Part shown: positions 21,069-32,298 of the stretch, one piece after another
Layout: each line of letters begins with the position of its first letter
Position numbering within the stretch: position 1 is the first letter of the stretch
Origin: Oreohelix idahoensis
Lineage: Eukaryota; Mollusca; Gastropoda; Stylommatophora; Oreohelicidae
DNA: 64,000 bases
Assembly: GCA_024509875.1 (NCBI GenBank)
Contig: JAMPIV010010592.1
Span: forward strand, 186,001-250,000
Direction: 5' to 3'
The notes under the pieces: generated by a model
The model's database searches: none
What the model saw: the letters and a program-made list of their open reading frames with translations, nothing else
What the model was told of the DNA's origin: nothing
Made by a program: the position numbers and the translations under genes

Positions 21069-22796
21069 TCCATGTATGTCTTACTTCCCTCAAGAGAGAA
21101 TAGACTTCTCATTTCATGGAAAGGTCCATACACTATAGTCTCCAAAATTTCCGATGTCGACTATATCGTCGATGTGGATGGAAAGCATAAAACCTTCCAT
21201 ATAAATATGCTAACAGAGTTTATTGAACGTCCAGACTATTTGCAGCCTATTTTCCAGGCGACGGACGACTCTCCAGTCCAACATGGTCACATCTCATCCC
21301 TGTCCGTTATACAGGATGAGGAAACTATTTTTTCTGACGTTAACTTACCTCTTCCTGCGATTCCACTGAATTCAACGGAATCGTGGAGGGACGTTACAAT
21401 CTCTTCGAACTTGTCTTTTGAGGAGCAACGTCAAGTATCCTCTACGCTACAATCATATCAGGATGTCCTTACCGACATTCCTGGACACACAGATGTCATA
21501 GAACATGACATCATACTTACTGATCGTAATCCGATCAGAGTAAGACCATACCCAATACCTATTCATTTTCAAGCACAAGTCGAGAAAGAATTGGATGAAA
21601 TGATTCAACTGTAAATAATTGAACCATCCACTTCAGCTTATTCTTCGTCGATAGTTATTGTTCGAAAGAAAGACAATAACATACGTCTTTGCGTTGACTA
21701 TCGCAAATTAAATCAAGTTACGAAGTTCGATGCTGAACCTATGCCATTATTAGATGATCTACTTATTAGACTTTCTAAAGCTAAATTCTTTACTAAACTA
21801 GACTTGTCGAAAGGTTATTGGCAAGTCCCACTGACGGAACACGCCAAACCTCTCACTGCTTTTTCGACACCTAGGGGTCTGTTTCAATGGAATTTTATGC
21901 CTTTCGGGCTTATGAACGCCCCAGCGACTTTCGTGCGCATGATGCGACGAATTCTATCAGATCGTGCAGATGTCATCGCATATTTAGACGACATCTGTCT
22001 TTTCAGCGATACTTGGGAAGAACACTATTTGGGTCTAAAGGAATTGCTATCTACTCTACGTGAGCATAGTTTGACTGCAAAACCCTCTAAAGCTTTTGTT
22101 GGGTTTAGTGAAATTTCCTTCCTAGGTCATCGAGTTGGTCATGGTCTGTTGAAGACAGAGGACCAAAACATTTCGAAGATATTAAATATCTCGGTTCCGA
22201 AGACAAAAAAGCAAGTGCGTAGTCTCTTGGGATTGATACAATTCTATGGAAGATTCATTGAGAATCTGTCCTCCATTATGGCACCACTTTCATCGTTATT
22301 GAAAAAAGGTTCTCCTAATATGGTGCGTTGGTCCCAGGAATGCCAATCTTCATTGGATCAGGTTAAGAATTTGTTCTCATCTCATCCTATCTTAAGACTA
22401 CCAACGATTGATAAGACTTTTGTTCTTCGTAGTGATGCCTCTTCCACTGGGATTGGAGCGGCATTAATGCAGGAATATTCAGGAACTCTGCATCCTGTAA
22501 TGTATATTTCTAGGAAGCTAAATGCGGCAGAAAGGAATTACTCGGTTTTAGACCGTGAATTGTTGGCTATGGTTTGGTCCATTCTTAAGCTACAAAGGTT
22601 CCTTCTGGGCGCGCATTTCTTTATGGAAACCGACCAAAAAGCTCTTACGGCTATGCAAAGTAAGGATTTGAAGAGCTCGAGATCTACTCGTTATGCTATT
22701 GCTCTTCAGCCTTTCCATTTCACGGTGCGAGCTATCCGTGGTTCGGATAATGTGATGGCGGACATATTGTCCAGATGCCCACATGATTCCAGTTAA
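21069..22796 (+). CDS. pol: GPY/F remnant, reverse transcriptase and RNase H of element B
   Basis: One frame with a single TAA (21612-21614) where A has Glu. It opens with the GPY/F module of integrase (LLISWKGPYTIVS) and the family linker. RT motifs follow: VDYRKLNQVT, FTKLDLSKGYWQV, PFGLMNAPATF, the catalytic YLDD and LLGLIQFYGRF. RNase H follows with Asp in RSDASSTG, Glu in DRELLAMVW and Asp in ETDQKAL. The end AIRGSDNVMADILSRC is the same as in A. From 21615 to 22796 the frame is clean, so RT-RNase H is the best-preserved pol part in the window. No integrase lies downstream. Confidence 0.92.
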
Positions 22797-23240
22797 ATCT
22801 TGTGTCCTAGTTTTTCCTGATACACTTTCGGACTTAGGTCTGTCCTTAATATCCTAATATGTTGTAATACAAATGTATTTGGATGATGTTTAGATAATTT
22901 AACAAATTTCATTTTGTCCATCCATCAGTGATATGTTGCTAATATAGCATTGTAATTCATGACATTTGTATATTGCTATAATTATAGTATTTAGTAATGT
23001 TTGATATATGATTGGTATTGCCAGCAACTTGGGTTTCTTTAATGGTACCCCCTTAGTTTGTTTGGCTTAAAGGAAATATTTTCTCCTATGTTGGGATATG
23101 ATTTGTATCCTCTTCAGACGCTTTGTTTATGCGTCTATTGTACATGATATTAGGTTCATTTTTTCATGAGCACATAAGTGATACTTGTGCAATCTTGCTC
23201 ATGGACATATTTTTAAAAAAAATTTCATTTTTTTTTACAG
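22797..23240 (+). other. 3' untranslated region of element B
   Basis: T-rich sequence between RNase H and the polypurine tract, without a coding frame. Confidence 0.6.
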
Positions 23241-23256
23241 GGGGGTTGTAGTAATA
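23241..23256 (+). promoter_or_regulatory. Polypurine tract of element B
   Basis: AGGGGGGTTGTAGTAATA-like sequence directly before the right LTR; the G6 run is the likely primer site for plus-strand synthesis. Confidence 0.65.
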
Positions 23257-24411
23257 TGTTGCTGTCATTTTTGACGGAGTCATCTGTCAAGTTATTTGCT
23301 TATGTTTTTATCATAAGAATAAATGTGTCTTTACCTGCGATGTCAGGTTTATTAGGGGTTGTCTTCCCTTGCTTATTCATTCATTGTGTTTGACCTTTAG
23401 GGTCAAAGGTAGACAGTTCTGGCGTATGCCCATAGACAGGGTTTTTTAAGCAGGAGTGGAGTTAGACTTCCGGCAAGCCGTGAAGTGTCCTGGAATTTCT
23501 GAAGGGACCAAGGATCCATTGTGTTTTTCGGGGTGAATCTTCGAAGTGACTGCGATGGCAGTTTTCCCCAGTGAAACTCTGTGCGTTGGAATGACAGCAG
23601 AGTTCCTTGTTAGGTTCTGTGGACTCGGTTACAGGTAATACCGACTTTTTCCATTATTACGCTTTCGGTGGCAGAACATGTTAGAAGATTACCTAGTCTG
23701 TGAACTGCAACTCACCGGTCCTCCATTACAGAACTTATATGTTGTGCTCAAGGTAGCCATCCAAGACTATTAGTCTTCATACCATCCAGAAATCCAGTGA
23801 CGAAGATATATTGTGGGAGCCGCAGATTGGCGGCATATTTATGTCCACATAAGCATTACTGCAGGGTTGATGGTAACCTGCTTATCAGCAGTACACAGCC
23901 GACGTCAGAACGAGGCCTGTGTTTTCGGCTATTATACTACAGCCTGATAATGTGCAATTGGCGGGGAATGCCAAGTTGTACCTATGTGTCAAGGTGATTA
24001 AGGTATCTGATGCGTTTAGTCAGAGATCAGGCGGCATTTTGAACTGTCATTGAATAACATTATTATTGACCATGCACGAATATTGGAATGTTTACCAGCC
24101 CTTTTGAACGCCTGATGTATTATTATCGATTTCCGGTCAGCATGACCTTGTTTACAATGACTGTTCCTGTTGATGCTACTATGTGTGTTATCGTCAATAA
24201 ATGTTTTGAAACGTGCCTGCAGTGTTCAAGCATCCTTGACTACTGCATGTGAGTGTAGGGGTTGCAGTGTCTACATATATACGAGCCTAAACACATTCGC
24301 GCCTTCATTCGCACCCACACCCAGTTCATCATACGCCAGCACTACACATCTAACAACATGTATACTGTCTTGGGCCAGTGATCACCTCAACAAGAAAAAA
24401 AGACAGTTACA
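23257..24411 (+). repeat. 3' LTR of element B
   Basis: 1155-bp copy of 15733-16890, followed by the target duplication ATGCT. Confidence 0.94.
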
Positions 24412-24416
24412 ATGCT

Positions 24417-25096
24417 AGAAAAAATCACATACATATGATTTCATATATCCCAACAAAATACAATATCGATATGTCTCGCAATGATAAATTACAAAAATAG
24501 AGGTGTCATTACCATATTATACTTATAGCAACCTACAATAGTATCGTAACACTAACATCATAATGCAATATCTTTTATCATAATATCGTATACAAATGTA
24601 TAATAATGTAAACTAATTAGCATGTACAAATAAGAGATGACTTCCGAAGTCCCAGAACATTCTGTATTCAAAAGGGCACCACAGACATCTAAAGTAGCGT
24701 CAAATGCCAAAAAGGTAAATATGGATGTCAAATCTTGAATATCTGGTAAACTGTTGAGACTCTCTATAAAACAGCACTGACTCGCTGGGAAAGCTTACGC
24801 TGTGAAACAATACAAATGAGAATCTCTGTTTGGTAACCGTAGGATTTTATAATATACAATAGTTAATTTAAATCTCTACTTATCACATGTGGCCATGTAA
24901 ATTTCCGGCCTTTATATGGTGATAATCAAACCTTCCTCCGTTACACTAGAGACGGTAACAGAGAAAATAATACACACTGTTTACACTTATGTATTAAATG
25001 GAGTCAAGTAAATGTACAAATAGAATGTTAATGTTTAACAGTGTCGTGGGTATATAACAAACCCCGACATGTATAAGAAAATTCAGGACATTAGAG
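24417..25096 (-). other. 3' untranslated region of element C, proximal part
   Basis: Continuation of element C to the right of the nested element B. It is AT-rich and has no coding frame. Confidence 0.65.
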
Positions 25097-25586
25097 TCAA
25101 GTAGAATCCTGTGGGCATCGAGACAGTATGTCTGCCATTACATTATCCGCACCACGGATAGCTCGTACAGAAAAGTGAAAAGGTTGTAGAGCAATAGCAT
25201 ATCGAGTGGATCTCGATCTTTTCAAATCTTTACTCTGGATAGCAGTAAGGGCTTTTTGGTCAGTTTCTACAATGAAATGGGCGCCAAGAAGGAATCTCTG
25301 AAGTTTAAGTATCGCCCAGACCATAGCCAATAATTTTCGGTCTAGTACCGAGTAATTCCGTTCTGCTGTATTCAGCTTCCTAGAGACATACAGTACCGGA
25401 TGCAGAGTTTCATCTTACTCCTGCATCAATGCGGCCCCAATCCCTGTGGATGAGGCATCGCTGCGAAGAACAAAAGTCTTACTTGCAGTGGGTAGTCTTA
25501 AGATAGGATGAGATGAAAATAGTGTCTTAATGTTATCTAATGAAGATTGGCATTCTGGGGACCAGCGTACCATATTAGGTGACCCC
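25097..25586 (-). pseudogene. RNase H of element C pol
   Basis: Same domain as in A. The frame 25330-25097 preserves the C-terminal half: AMVWAILKLQRF, the Asp in ETDQKAL and the tail AIRGADNVMADILSRC. The upstream part (RSDASSTGIGAALMQE region, about 25420-25480) is in another frame with a stop where B has Tyr. Confidence 0.82.
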
Positions 25587-26554
25587 CTACTTCAATAGAG
25601 TTGAGAGCGGTGCTGTGATTGAGGATAGATTTGGAATAAATCTACCATAGAATTGTATTAAGCCTAAGAGACTACGGACTTGCTTTTTTGTCTTAGGAGT
25701 GGTAATATTAAGAATTTTAGAAGTGTTGTGGTCCTCCGTCCGTAAGAGACCATGACCAACACGGTGACCCAAAAAAGAAATCTCACTAAATCCAATATAG
25801 GCTTTGGACGGTTTGGCTGTCAAATTATGAAACCGTAGAGTAGACAAAAGTTCATATAGACCCAAAAAGTGATCTTCCCAAGAATCACTAAAAAGACAAA
25901 TATCGTCCAAGTACGCAATAACATCCGCACGATGTGAAAGGATACGACGCATCATGCGTACAACAGTAGCTGGGGCATTCATAAGGCCGAAAGGCATAAA
26001 GTTCCATTGGAACAGACCCCTAGGTGTTGAGAAAGCAGTAAGAGATTTGGCGCATTCGGTAAGAGGAACTTGCCAATAACCCTTGGACAAGTCGAGTTTG
26101 GTAAAGTATCGAGAATTTGAAAGTTTAATAAGTAGTTCTTCCAATAAAGGCATAGCTTCAGCATCAAATTTCGTCACCTGGTTTAGTTTGCGATAGTCGA
26201 CGCAAAGACGTATGTTATTGTCTTTCTTTCTGACAATAACCATAGACGAAGAGTATGCCGAAGTAGAAGGTTCAATTATTTTAATTGAATCATTTCATCC
26301 AATTCTTTCTCGACTTGTGCTTGAAAGTGCAATGGGATAGGATAAGGACGGACTCTGATAGGGTTGTAATCGGTGAGTATTGGGTCATGTGAAATAACTG
26401 ATGTTTGTCCAGGAATGTCCATAAGCACGTCCTTAAAAGTTTGTAACATAGAGGAGACTTGTCTCTGTTGTTCAGCAGATAACTCTGAAGAGATAGTTAC
26501 ATTTTCCCATGATTCTATAGAATGCAGTGGGATAACCGGGAGAGGGAGGTTCAC
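25587..26554 (-). pseudogene. Reverse transcriptase of element C pol
   Basis: Two open pieces: the linker 26554-26276 and RT 26243-25587, split by a frameshift near 26276 at a run of A and T. RT motifs are intact: VDYRKLNQVT, TKLDLSKGYWQV, PFGLMNAPAT and the catalytic YLDD in AYLDDICLFS. A second frameshift near 25587 follows LSTLLK. Confidence 0.88.
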
Positions 26555-26578
26555 ATTGGAAAAGGTAGCCTCTTCCTT

Positions 26579-27850
26579 CTAAATTACTGACAGAAATGCG
26601 TAATGACCATGTGGTACCACTGGATCGTCTGTCGCTTGAAAAACAGGTTGTAGGTAATCTGGTCTGTCATGAAATTCTGTCAACATGTTAATATGGAAGG
26701 TTTTATGCTTTCCCTCCACATCGACGACATAGTCGACATCAGAAATTCTAGAGATGACAGCATAAGGACCGTTCCATGAAATAAGAAGTCTATTGTCCTT
26801 ACAAGGGAGTAATACAAATACTTTGTCACCGGGACAAAGTTGTCGCAGACGTCTAATTTTATTTGCCCATTTCCTCGCCTTCTCCTTAGCAAATTCAGAT
26901 GCAGAGGTAGCTAACCTACATGCTTCGATAATCTTCTGCCTTAGAGCAATGACATATTCGTAGGAAGATTGAGTGTCATTGCTGATGTTCTCAGCAGTTA
27001 TGAGGTCGTGGAGCAACGACATGGGACCGCGCGGTCGCGCACCAAAGACGAGATCGAACGGAGAAAACCCCGTGTGCTCATTAGGGACCTCTCTATACGC
27101 AAAAAGGGCAGCAGGTAAAACCCTGTCCCAATCCTGAGGATGGCCCTCCTTTATCTTCCCAAGTAAATTCTTGAGCGTTCTATTCAGACGCTCAGCTAAT
27201 CCGTTAGACATAGGATGATAGATACTGCTTAAAGACCTTTCAATACGGAGTGTAGACATGACCTGGGACATAGTGCCTCATACTAATTGTGTGCCATGAT
27301 CAGATAAGATTTCTCTGGGAAATCCTAGACGTGAGAATATTAGCCAGAGAACATCTTCAATATCAGCAGTAGAAATGCTCCTGAGAGGTATAGCCTCTGG
27401 CAAACGGGTACACATGTCAACGCATGTTAGAATAAATTGGTGTCCTCTAGCAGACTTGATTTTGAAAGGACCAATAATATCTATTGCCATCTTTTGAAAG
27501 GGACGGATAGGAATATCCGCAGCTTGGATAGGTGCTGCACGGCGTGGACCTCGAGACTTAACTTCCTGACATATCTTGCAGGAGCGACAATAAATTCGTA
27601 TATCTTTATTTACGCTTGGCCAAAAGAAGGAAGGAAGAACCCTCGATTTAGTACGGGAAAATCCCATATGACCTGCGCACTGAGAGTCGTGAGCATCTTG
27701 AAGAATACGAACTCTCATACTCTTAGGTACTAGAATTTGCGAATGTATAGACGAAGTAGAATCTCGCACCATACGAACTACTACTCCATTCTTTATTGAG
27801 AACCAAGATTTAAGATTTGCGTCATGGTTTGGATTATCATTTTTAACCAC
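26579..27850 (-). pseudogene. Integrase of element C, upstream of RT
   Basis: Integrase with the HHCC region (HDSQCAGHMG and CRSCKICQ), catalytic Asp in MAIDIIGPF, Asp in SDHGTQL, Glu in LAERLNRTL and the GPY/F module (LLISWNGPYAVIS). The whole stretch is one frame broken by a TGA near 27275 right after HGTQLV. It ends at a TAG (26579) where B has Gln. The linker to RT continues in that same frame. This is the second clear case in the window of integrase encoded before RT. Confidence 0.9.
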
Positions 27851-28034
27851 GAGGAAGTATTTATTTAAAGAAGTATCATCTTGTTGGAGTTTAATTTAAA
27901 AAACTCGGGAAAATACGCAGTTAGTATCTTTACTATGTATTTCATTACTTTCTGCAGATGGAATCTGCAAAAGGTTTGAAGCTTGTGCTCTAGTCGTGAC
28001 TGCATAAGCAGCCTGAATGTTTTGCTCTTCCCAG
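27851..28034 (-). pseudogene. Protease-integrase linker of element C
   Basis: Residues like WEEQNIQAAYAV match the linker of elements A and B just downstream of the protease. The LINE insertion at 28035-28917 separates it from the protease proper. Confidence 0.7.
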
Positions 28035-28917
28035 GTACGAACGAACGAACGAACGAACGAACGAACTTTATTTTCGAAGGGTAAAGAATTGGGCGCGCAG
28101 GCCCGTCTAACATTCTGCCCTTCCACTCTCATTAATCTTGCATACTATATCCTTTCATTCCCACATGATGCTTTAAGCATTAATTTAAAGGCATGCAACA
28201 TTATAAAGTTACCATAACAGCATTCATTTACAGTATGCAAGCATAATAAAAAATAAAAAAAAATGAGTAGGGTTTTTTTGTTTTTGAAACAAACAAGCTA
28301 GTAAATGAGGGAAAAAAGTAATAATAAAATAAAATAAATAAAACAATAAATAAAAATAAATAAATTCTGTATACCGACACTCACTCATGCGGTCAATCCG
28401 TCTACAATTAATCTGTATTTTTGGTATGCGGGTACATTCTCACGACTCACATTTCTAAAGTACAGTATTATGTGGGTACATTCACACATACATTACATTA
28501 TATAATAACATTTTAAAGTGAATATAATAATGATATTACATGGATATAAAACAAATTATTCACACACAAAAATGAGCGGAAGAGGAAAAGAAATGTTGAC
28601 CTATGGATGAGATGTTGACAGGCAAATACTGTTTCTATGGGGGTAGATAATCAGTGTTCAGGAAGTGTTTGAAAAGTGCTTTGTTAAAAGAATATTGTGT
28701 AGGTAGGCTTTTTAGGTGGTGTGGAAGGCTGTTCCATAAGTAGGCACCAGAGTAGGCTAGACTCTTTTTGAACAGGTCGATCCTAGGTTTGGGCAGACGT
28801 AACTGATGTAATCGTTGTCCCTCCCTTCTACTGGTTTGAAACAATGATCTTAGGTACGACGGGGCATTGTTAGATAGAATTATGTGAGTCAGCTTGGCTT
28901 TGTTGTAGAGAAGACGT
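28035..28917 (-). mobile_element. 5'-truncated LINE tail inserted in element C
   Basis: It interrupts the protease linker between codons for QQIA and WEEQN. A minus-strand frame to 28635 has the typical C-terminal end of CR1/L2-type LINE ORF2 proteins (LRLPKPRIDLFKKS, YSGAYLWNSLP, SFNKALFKHFL). About 600 bp of 3' untranslated sequence follow, ending in a (GTTC)n microsatellite, seen as GAAC repeats at 28038-28066. Clade assignment is tentative. Confidence 0.78.
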
Positions 28918-29310
28918 AGCAATTTGTTGAGGGGTGCACTCTTTAACTCCGTGTATACGTCCGACGATAAGGTCCGAAATTGGATTCGGGAGCAAACACG
29001 CTTGGACATCTCCCGTAAAAAAGGGAGTAGCTATGTGGATGATAGCAGTCGGATACTTTTCAAGTGTTCCACCAAATGTCACACATTTCACCACCTTTCT
29101 AGTGGCACAAAAAGGATCTATAAGAGATTGCTTAACCCCTACAGTTGTGCATCCAGAATCAAAAAGAACTGAGACTGGATTATTATTCACTAAACCTTTA
29201 TGTAGAATAAGAGACCCTCTTCCGTCATGCGCAGCTGCTGCCGGAAGAGCGGGTAGAGGATGACCGCATCTCAAGGTAGATATAGCAGTAGGTTCGAATA
29301 AAGTTGTGCA
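28918..29310 (-). pseudogene. Protease of element C
   Basis: Aspartic protease with LFDSGCTTVGV, preceded by CGHPLPALPA and ending at TPQQIA, where the LINE is inserted. A TAG at 29311-29313 lies within the CxxC motif that A and B keep. Confidence 0.85.
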
Positions 29311-29313
29311 CTA

Positions 29314-29916
29314 CGGGCACTGAGATGCTCTCTCAAAATCGAAAGCAGAGCAAGTGATAACACTAGAGGTACTATTATTATTGTTCACTTGATTACCAAC
29401 TTCTTGGGACTGTTGTTGAGCAGAGTTAGCATGGTGACATGATCTATTATTGTCGTGTTGCGATCTACCGTGACTATTATTTCTTTTGTAATTATTGTTA
29501 TATGCTCTATTGGAATTATCGTTCTGATTCGAACCCCAGTTTCCGTAGTTGCGATTGTCATTCCCTCTTTGGTAAAAATTTCTATTAAATGGGTTCTGTC
29601 TTCTCCGTGAAAAATTATTATAGGCTTGATAGTTTCTATTGAAGCTACCCCTACGAAAATTTCCATAATTGTTGGAACTAAAATTTTGAGGACTATTAGA
29701 TTGCCTCCAGTTCCTAGAAGAAGAATCATTGCGTGATGGACCACCTTGATTCTGACCAAAATTATGATAACTACTCCTATCAAAATTGCGCTGAGCACCT
29801 TGAAATTTATGACAAAAATTAGGACCATATGGTGTTGCTGAAGCCACAGGTAACCTTCTTTGACTTAAGAATTGCCAACAGTTACATCTGGGTGTGCAGT
29901 GACATATTGGCAACAA
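29314..29916 (-). pseudogene. Gag basic region of element C
   Basis: Asn/Arg/Ser/Gly-rich region (NNYGNFRRGS, RGNDNRNYGN and similar) between capsid and protease, in the protease frame but shifted against the capsid frame. It ends at the CP part of the CxxC motif. Confidence 0.75.
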
Positions 29917-30875
29917 TATTGTTCCATATCTTTCAAGTTTGTAGGCTTACGCTCATGTAAAAAGGCAAGAAAAGACTCATTAACTGATGACATGACTTTG
30001 TCACGAAGTAGTAAGTCCATAAGGGCTTCATATGTGTGTTCAGTCTTAGACAGCTCAATCCATCGTGAGAACGTAAGACGTATCTTTGAAATAAATTCTG
30101 AAAATTCTACCCCAGTTTCTGGTAACATAGTCTTAAAGCGAAGACGATAACCGTCTTCATTAAGTTGATATTTCTTTAATAAGGCTGCTCTGACAACATC
30201 ATAGTTATTCGTGTCAGGACCCTCTACCGTACTTATAGTAGTCAATGCTTCACCTTTAAGTATCTCCATCAATTGTGCAAAATATTGCGATTTATCTACT
30301 TTATGAGATTTGCATGAAAGTTCAAATCTATTTAGATATAACGATATATCGTCACAGGTAGAGTTGAAAGCAGGTAACTTGACCTTATAAGAACTAGCAT
30401 TTGTCTTATTAGAAGCTGTTTGATTATTTGACTCATTTTGAGTATTACCCATATTCATCACCTTTATTTTCTCCAGCTCCATAGCTGCCAATTTTTGCTC
30501 GTGGAGTCTTTGGTTTTCTTCAGCTTGCAGCTTCTTCTCATCAGCTTGCATCTGCAGCTTCTTCTCTTCCATTTGCATTTGCATTTTTCTCTCTTCATCC
30601 TCTAATTTTTGTTTTTCTTTTCTCTCTTCAGCCTCTATTTTCTGTTTCTCCATTTCCATTTTCTGTTTTTCAGCTTCAATTTGCATTTGCATTTGCAATC
30701 TTTTTTCTTCTGCCTTCAATCTCCTATCTTCAGCTTTCATTTTTTGTTTTTCAATTTCCATTTTCTGTCTCTTTTCTTCAGCCTTCTGCGCCTTGGCATA
30801 TTCAGCAATTGCAAAATCTTTTACTTCCTCGGGAGTCATCCCAAGGGATCTACCTTGTTCAATAAAATAATCCAA
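29865..30875 (-). pseudogene. gag: Gag (coiled coil and capsid) of element C
   Basis: Homologue of A and B Gag. MDYFIEQGRSLGM opens the protein. A charged coiled coil (~residues 25-150; EKKLQMQ and EKQKMEM units) precedes the capsid domain with VKLPAFNST, YLNRF and DLLLRDKVMSSVNESFLAF. A TAA replaces a Lys codon at the end (after VGNS), next to the switch into the basic-region frame. Its coiled coil lacks the tidy 27-bp array seen in A and B. Confidence 0.85.
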
Positions 30876-32279
30876 AGTAGACAGTCTACTGGATTATATA
30901 AAATAAATACCTTATGCAATGATTTGTTATTTCAAAAATTCACTTTATCCCAACTCAGTAGGTGACAAGTCTTCGCCCAAGAACTTGTATATAATTACTT
31001 TCCTTATTAATATAATATCTAATCACCTATATACTTATTGTGTATAACAATATTGACAGTACCAGAAACCGAGACAGAGAGTCGTGTCCGTTTCCAGATA
31101 GCGCTCGATAAGTCCGGCATTTTCCTCAGACCTACGGGTCCCGAGGTGTCTGCGTCCCCTTATATGGTCAGCAATGACTCGGGGACGTAGAATGTCCGGC
31201 TCCCAGACCCTCTGCTCTCGAGGTGTCTGTATCCCCTATACAGTCAGTAATGACTAAAAGGGAAGATGAATTGGAGGGCAAGTTCCGTATCCTACTAGTG
31301 ACTAGGCTGTTGCTACTGGTGTCAGACAGTATCGGCTAGACCGTTCATCTGACGTCCAGGCCGGGTCATGCTGCATGGGCAAGAGCTTGACCTAACATTG
31401 CCCAACCTCGTGCCACCGAAAGTTATTTCGGGAGGTACGCTCCTTTGGTCAGAAATGACTGATAAGGAAGATCACATCACATAACAACATATACAATACA
31501 AACAAGAATAACAAGGACAAGATATAAGCACAAATGAACACGTTCACAGGAATCAATCAAACACTAAAGCACAAATAAAGCAAAAATAATATTGCAAAAA
31601 CTTGCAATGATAACTGCGAAAGGTTTGCAACACAATAAACAAAACAGTGTATAAACGAATTTAACTCAAAGATAGCAAGAGGAGGCAGACACTCACAAAA
31701 AAATTAATCAAAAACTAAAGAACAGAGAAAAATATTACAAAAACAACATAGGACATCTCGGCACAACTAAACAAAAATCGAAATGACTGAATTCGGTATA
31801 AATACGAATTCAGACACACAGTCCCCAAAGAACGCTTATAGATCTACTGACCGTCCGAAGGGGTATTAGCAGACCTGAAAGTCCGTCCAACCAAACCCAC
31901 AGAAATATAACATATGTGACATATAAACATAGAAAACAAAGAAACAAGGAATATAAATAGAGTGTGCTGATAGGAAGGCCTAATCATAACACATACAGAG
32001 GCAGAGTTTACAAAACATATAGCCACTTATCTGCTACTGGAAAAAATCCTGGCCGTCGAAAGCACAGCGAAGATGAACTTCGAACAACAGTCTGTATAGA
32101 TCCACCGGTGATCAGCACTTCAAGGTACATGTTGCTTTCACACTAAACCCCAGGAATCGAGCGCTGGCATCAGGAGTTGGTGCATACTGAAAGCACTGGA
32201 GCACTGAACGTCTTGACGTGGATCCAAAAAGTAGGATTGGCTACACTGTAGAACGCCTTGTGCATCACTGTCTATAGCC
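30876..32279 (-). other. 5' leader of element C
   Basis: About 1.4 kb without a long frame. At 31130-31260 a ~67-bp unit is imperfectly repeated (CGAGGTGTCTG...CCCCT...GGTCAGCAATGACT). A third weak copy of the GGTCAGAAATGACTG part lies near 31450. Confidence 0.5.
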
Positions 32280-32297
32280 CCGTTTTGCTGGCGACCA
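32280..32297 (-). promoter_or_regulatory. Primer-binding site of element C
   Basis: On the minus strand TGGTCGCCAGCAAAACGG starts one base after the LTR end ...CTACA. The first bases resemble those of A and B. Confidence 0.6.
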
Positions 32298-32298
32298 C

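Larger units (their letters stand above)
15733..24411 (+). mobile_element. Element B: GMR1-like retrotransposon without integrase core
   Basis: An 8679-bp plus-strand LTR retrotransposon inserted in the 3' untranslated part of element C. LTRs at 15733-16890 and 23257-24411 begin TG and end CA. The 5-bp target duplication ATGCT lies at 15728-15732 and 24412-24416. LTRs are about 99% identical by eye. Order is gag, basic region, protease, an unrelated ~480-bp segment, the GPY/F remnant, RT and RNase H. The HHCC and DDE parts of integrase are absent, so any movement would need integrase supplied by a relative. Confidence 0.94.
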